A stretch of 5,933 nucleotides of DNA. Origin: PHAA01 sp040217755. GTDB lineage: Bacteria > Bacillota > Syntrophomonadia > Syntrophomonadales > Syntrophomonadaceae. The stretch is from assembly GCA_040217755.1 (NCBI GenBank), contig JBEHWJ010000101.1, positions 1 to 5,933 of the forward strand. Reading direction: 5' to 3'. Of the stretch, positions 5,886-5,933 are shown in pieces; the stretch's first letter is position 1, and each line of letters starts with the position of its first letter. A program made the position numbers and the translations under genes. Below the pieces are notes generated by a model, which was not told where the DNA came from, searched no databases, and worked only from the letters and a program-made list of their open reading frames with translations.

Positions 5886-5933
5886 TTAAATGCCCATACC
5901 TAAACCGGGGACAGCGTGGCCTATTGCCCAGGC
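5886..5933 (-). CDS. Possible 3' end of an upstream gene
   Basis: One frame is open from the window edge for 15 codons and ends in TAA at 5888-5886, 20 bases before the mltG start. The residues (AWAIGHAVPGLGMGI) are hydrophobic and glycine-rich, as at the end of a membrane protein. The spacing to mltG and its ribosome-binding site is typical of an operon. The stretch is too short to identify, and an open frame of 15 codons can arise by chance; a second frame, in phase with mltG, is also open to the edge. Confidence 0.2.
   Translation of the reverse strand, partial: AWAIGHAVPGLGMGI

Overview
The window carries five genes, all on the minus strand, so transcription runs from high to low coordinates. 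The suggested source is an anaerobic, spore-former-type Gram-positive bacterium (Firmicutes, Clostridia in the broad sense, near Syntrophomonas, Moorella or Desulfotomaculum). This rests on purine-rich Shine-Dalgarno sites, a TTG start, tight gene packing, an mltG gene next to a U32-family gene as in Bacillus subtilis (yrrL to yrrO), a DUF4911-type small protein and a SpoVD-like penicillin-binding protein. The lineage is an inference from gene content; no rRNA or other marker is present.

Layout in order of transcription. 5933-5886 may be the last 15 codons of an upstream gene that leaves the window. 5865-4834 encodes MltG, a membrane-anchored endolytic murein transglycosylase. After 21 bases comes a U32 family protein (4812-3586) with the four-cysteine signature of the tRNA-hydroxylation protein TrhP. 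One base after its stop starts a 70-residue DUF4911-type protein (3584-3372). After 50 bases, which hold a GC-rich hairpin, a class B penicillin-binding protein follows (3321-1606, TTG start). These four genes look like one operon that combines septal or cortex wall synthesis and trimming (PBP, MltG) with a probable tRNA wobble-base modification enzyme.

The only real intergenic gap is 1455-1605. It holds a weak candidate terminator for the operon and then a good extended -10 promoter for the last gene. That gene (1454 to the window edge, 484 codons visible) is a VAO/GlcD-type FAD-linked oxidase. It continues past the normal C-terminal end of the family, so it is probably fused to a further domain outside the window.

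Most of the window is ordinary chromosomal housekeeping sequence. I see no mobile element, CRISPR array, tRNA or rRNA, and no clearly new defence or biosynthetic system. The points most worth a second look are in the PBP: an unusual KTA in place of the KTG active-site motif, and a cysteine pair spaced as in redox-controlled SpoVD. The hairpin that overlaps the PBP ribosome-binding site and the uncharacterised DUF4911 gene coupled to the U32 gene also deserve attention.
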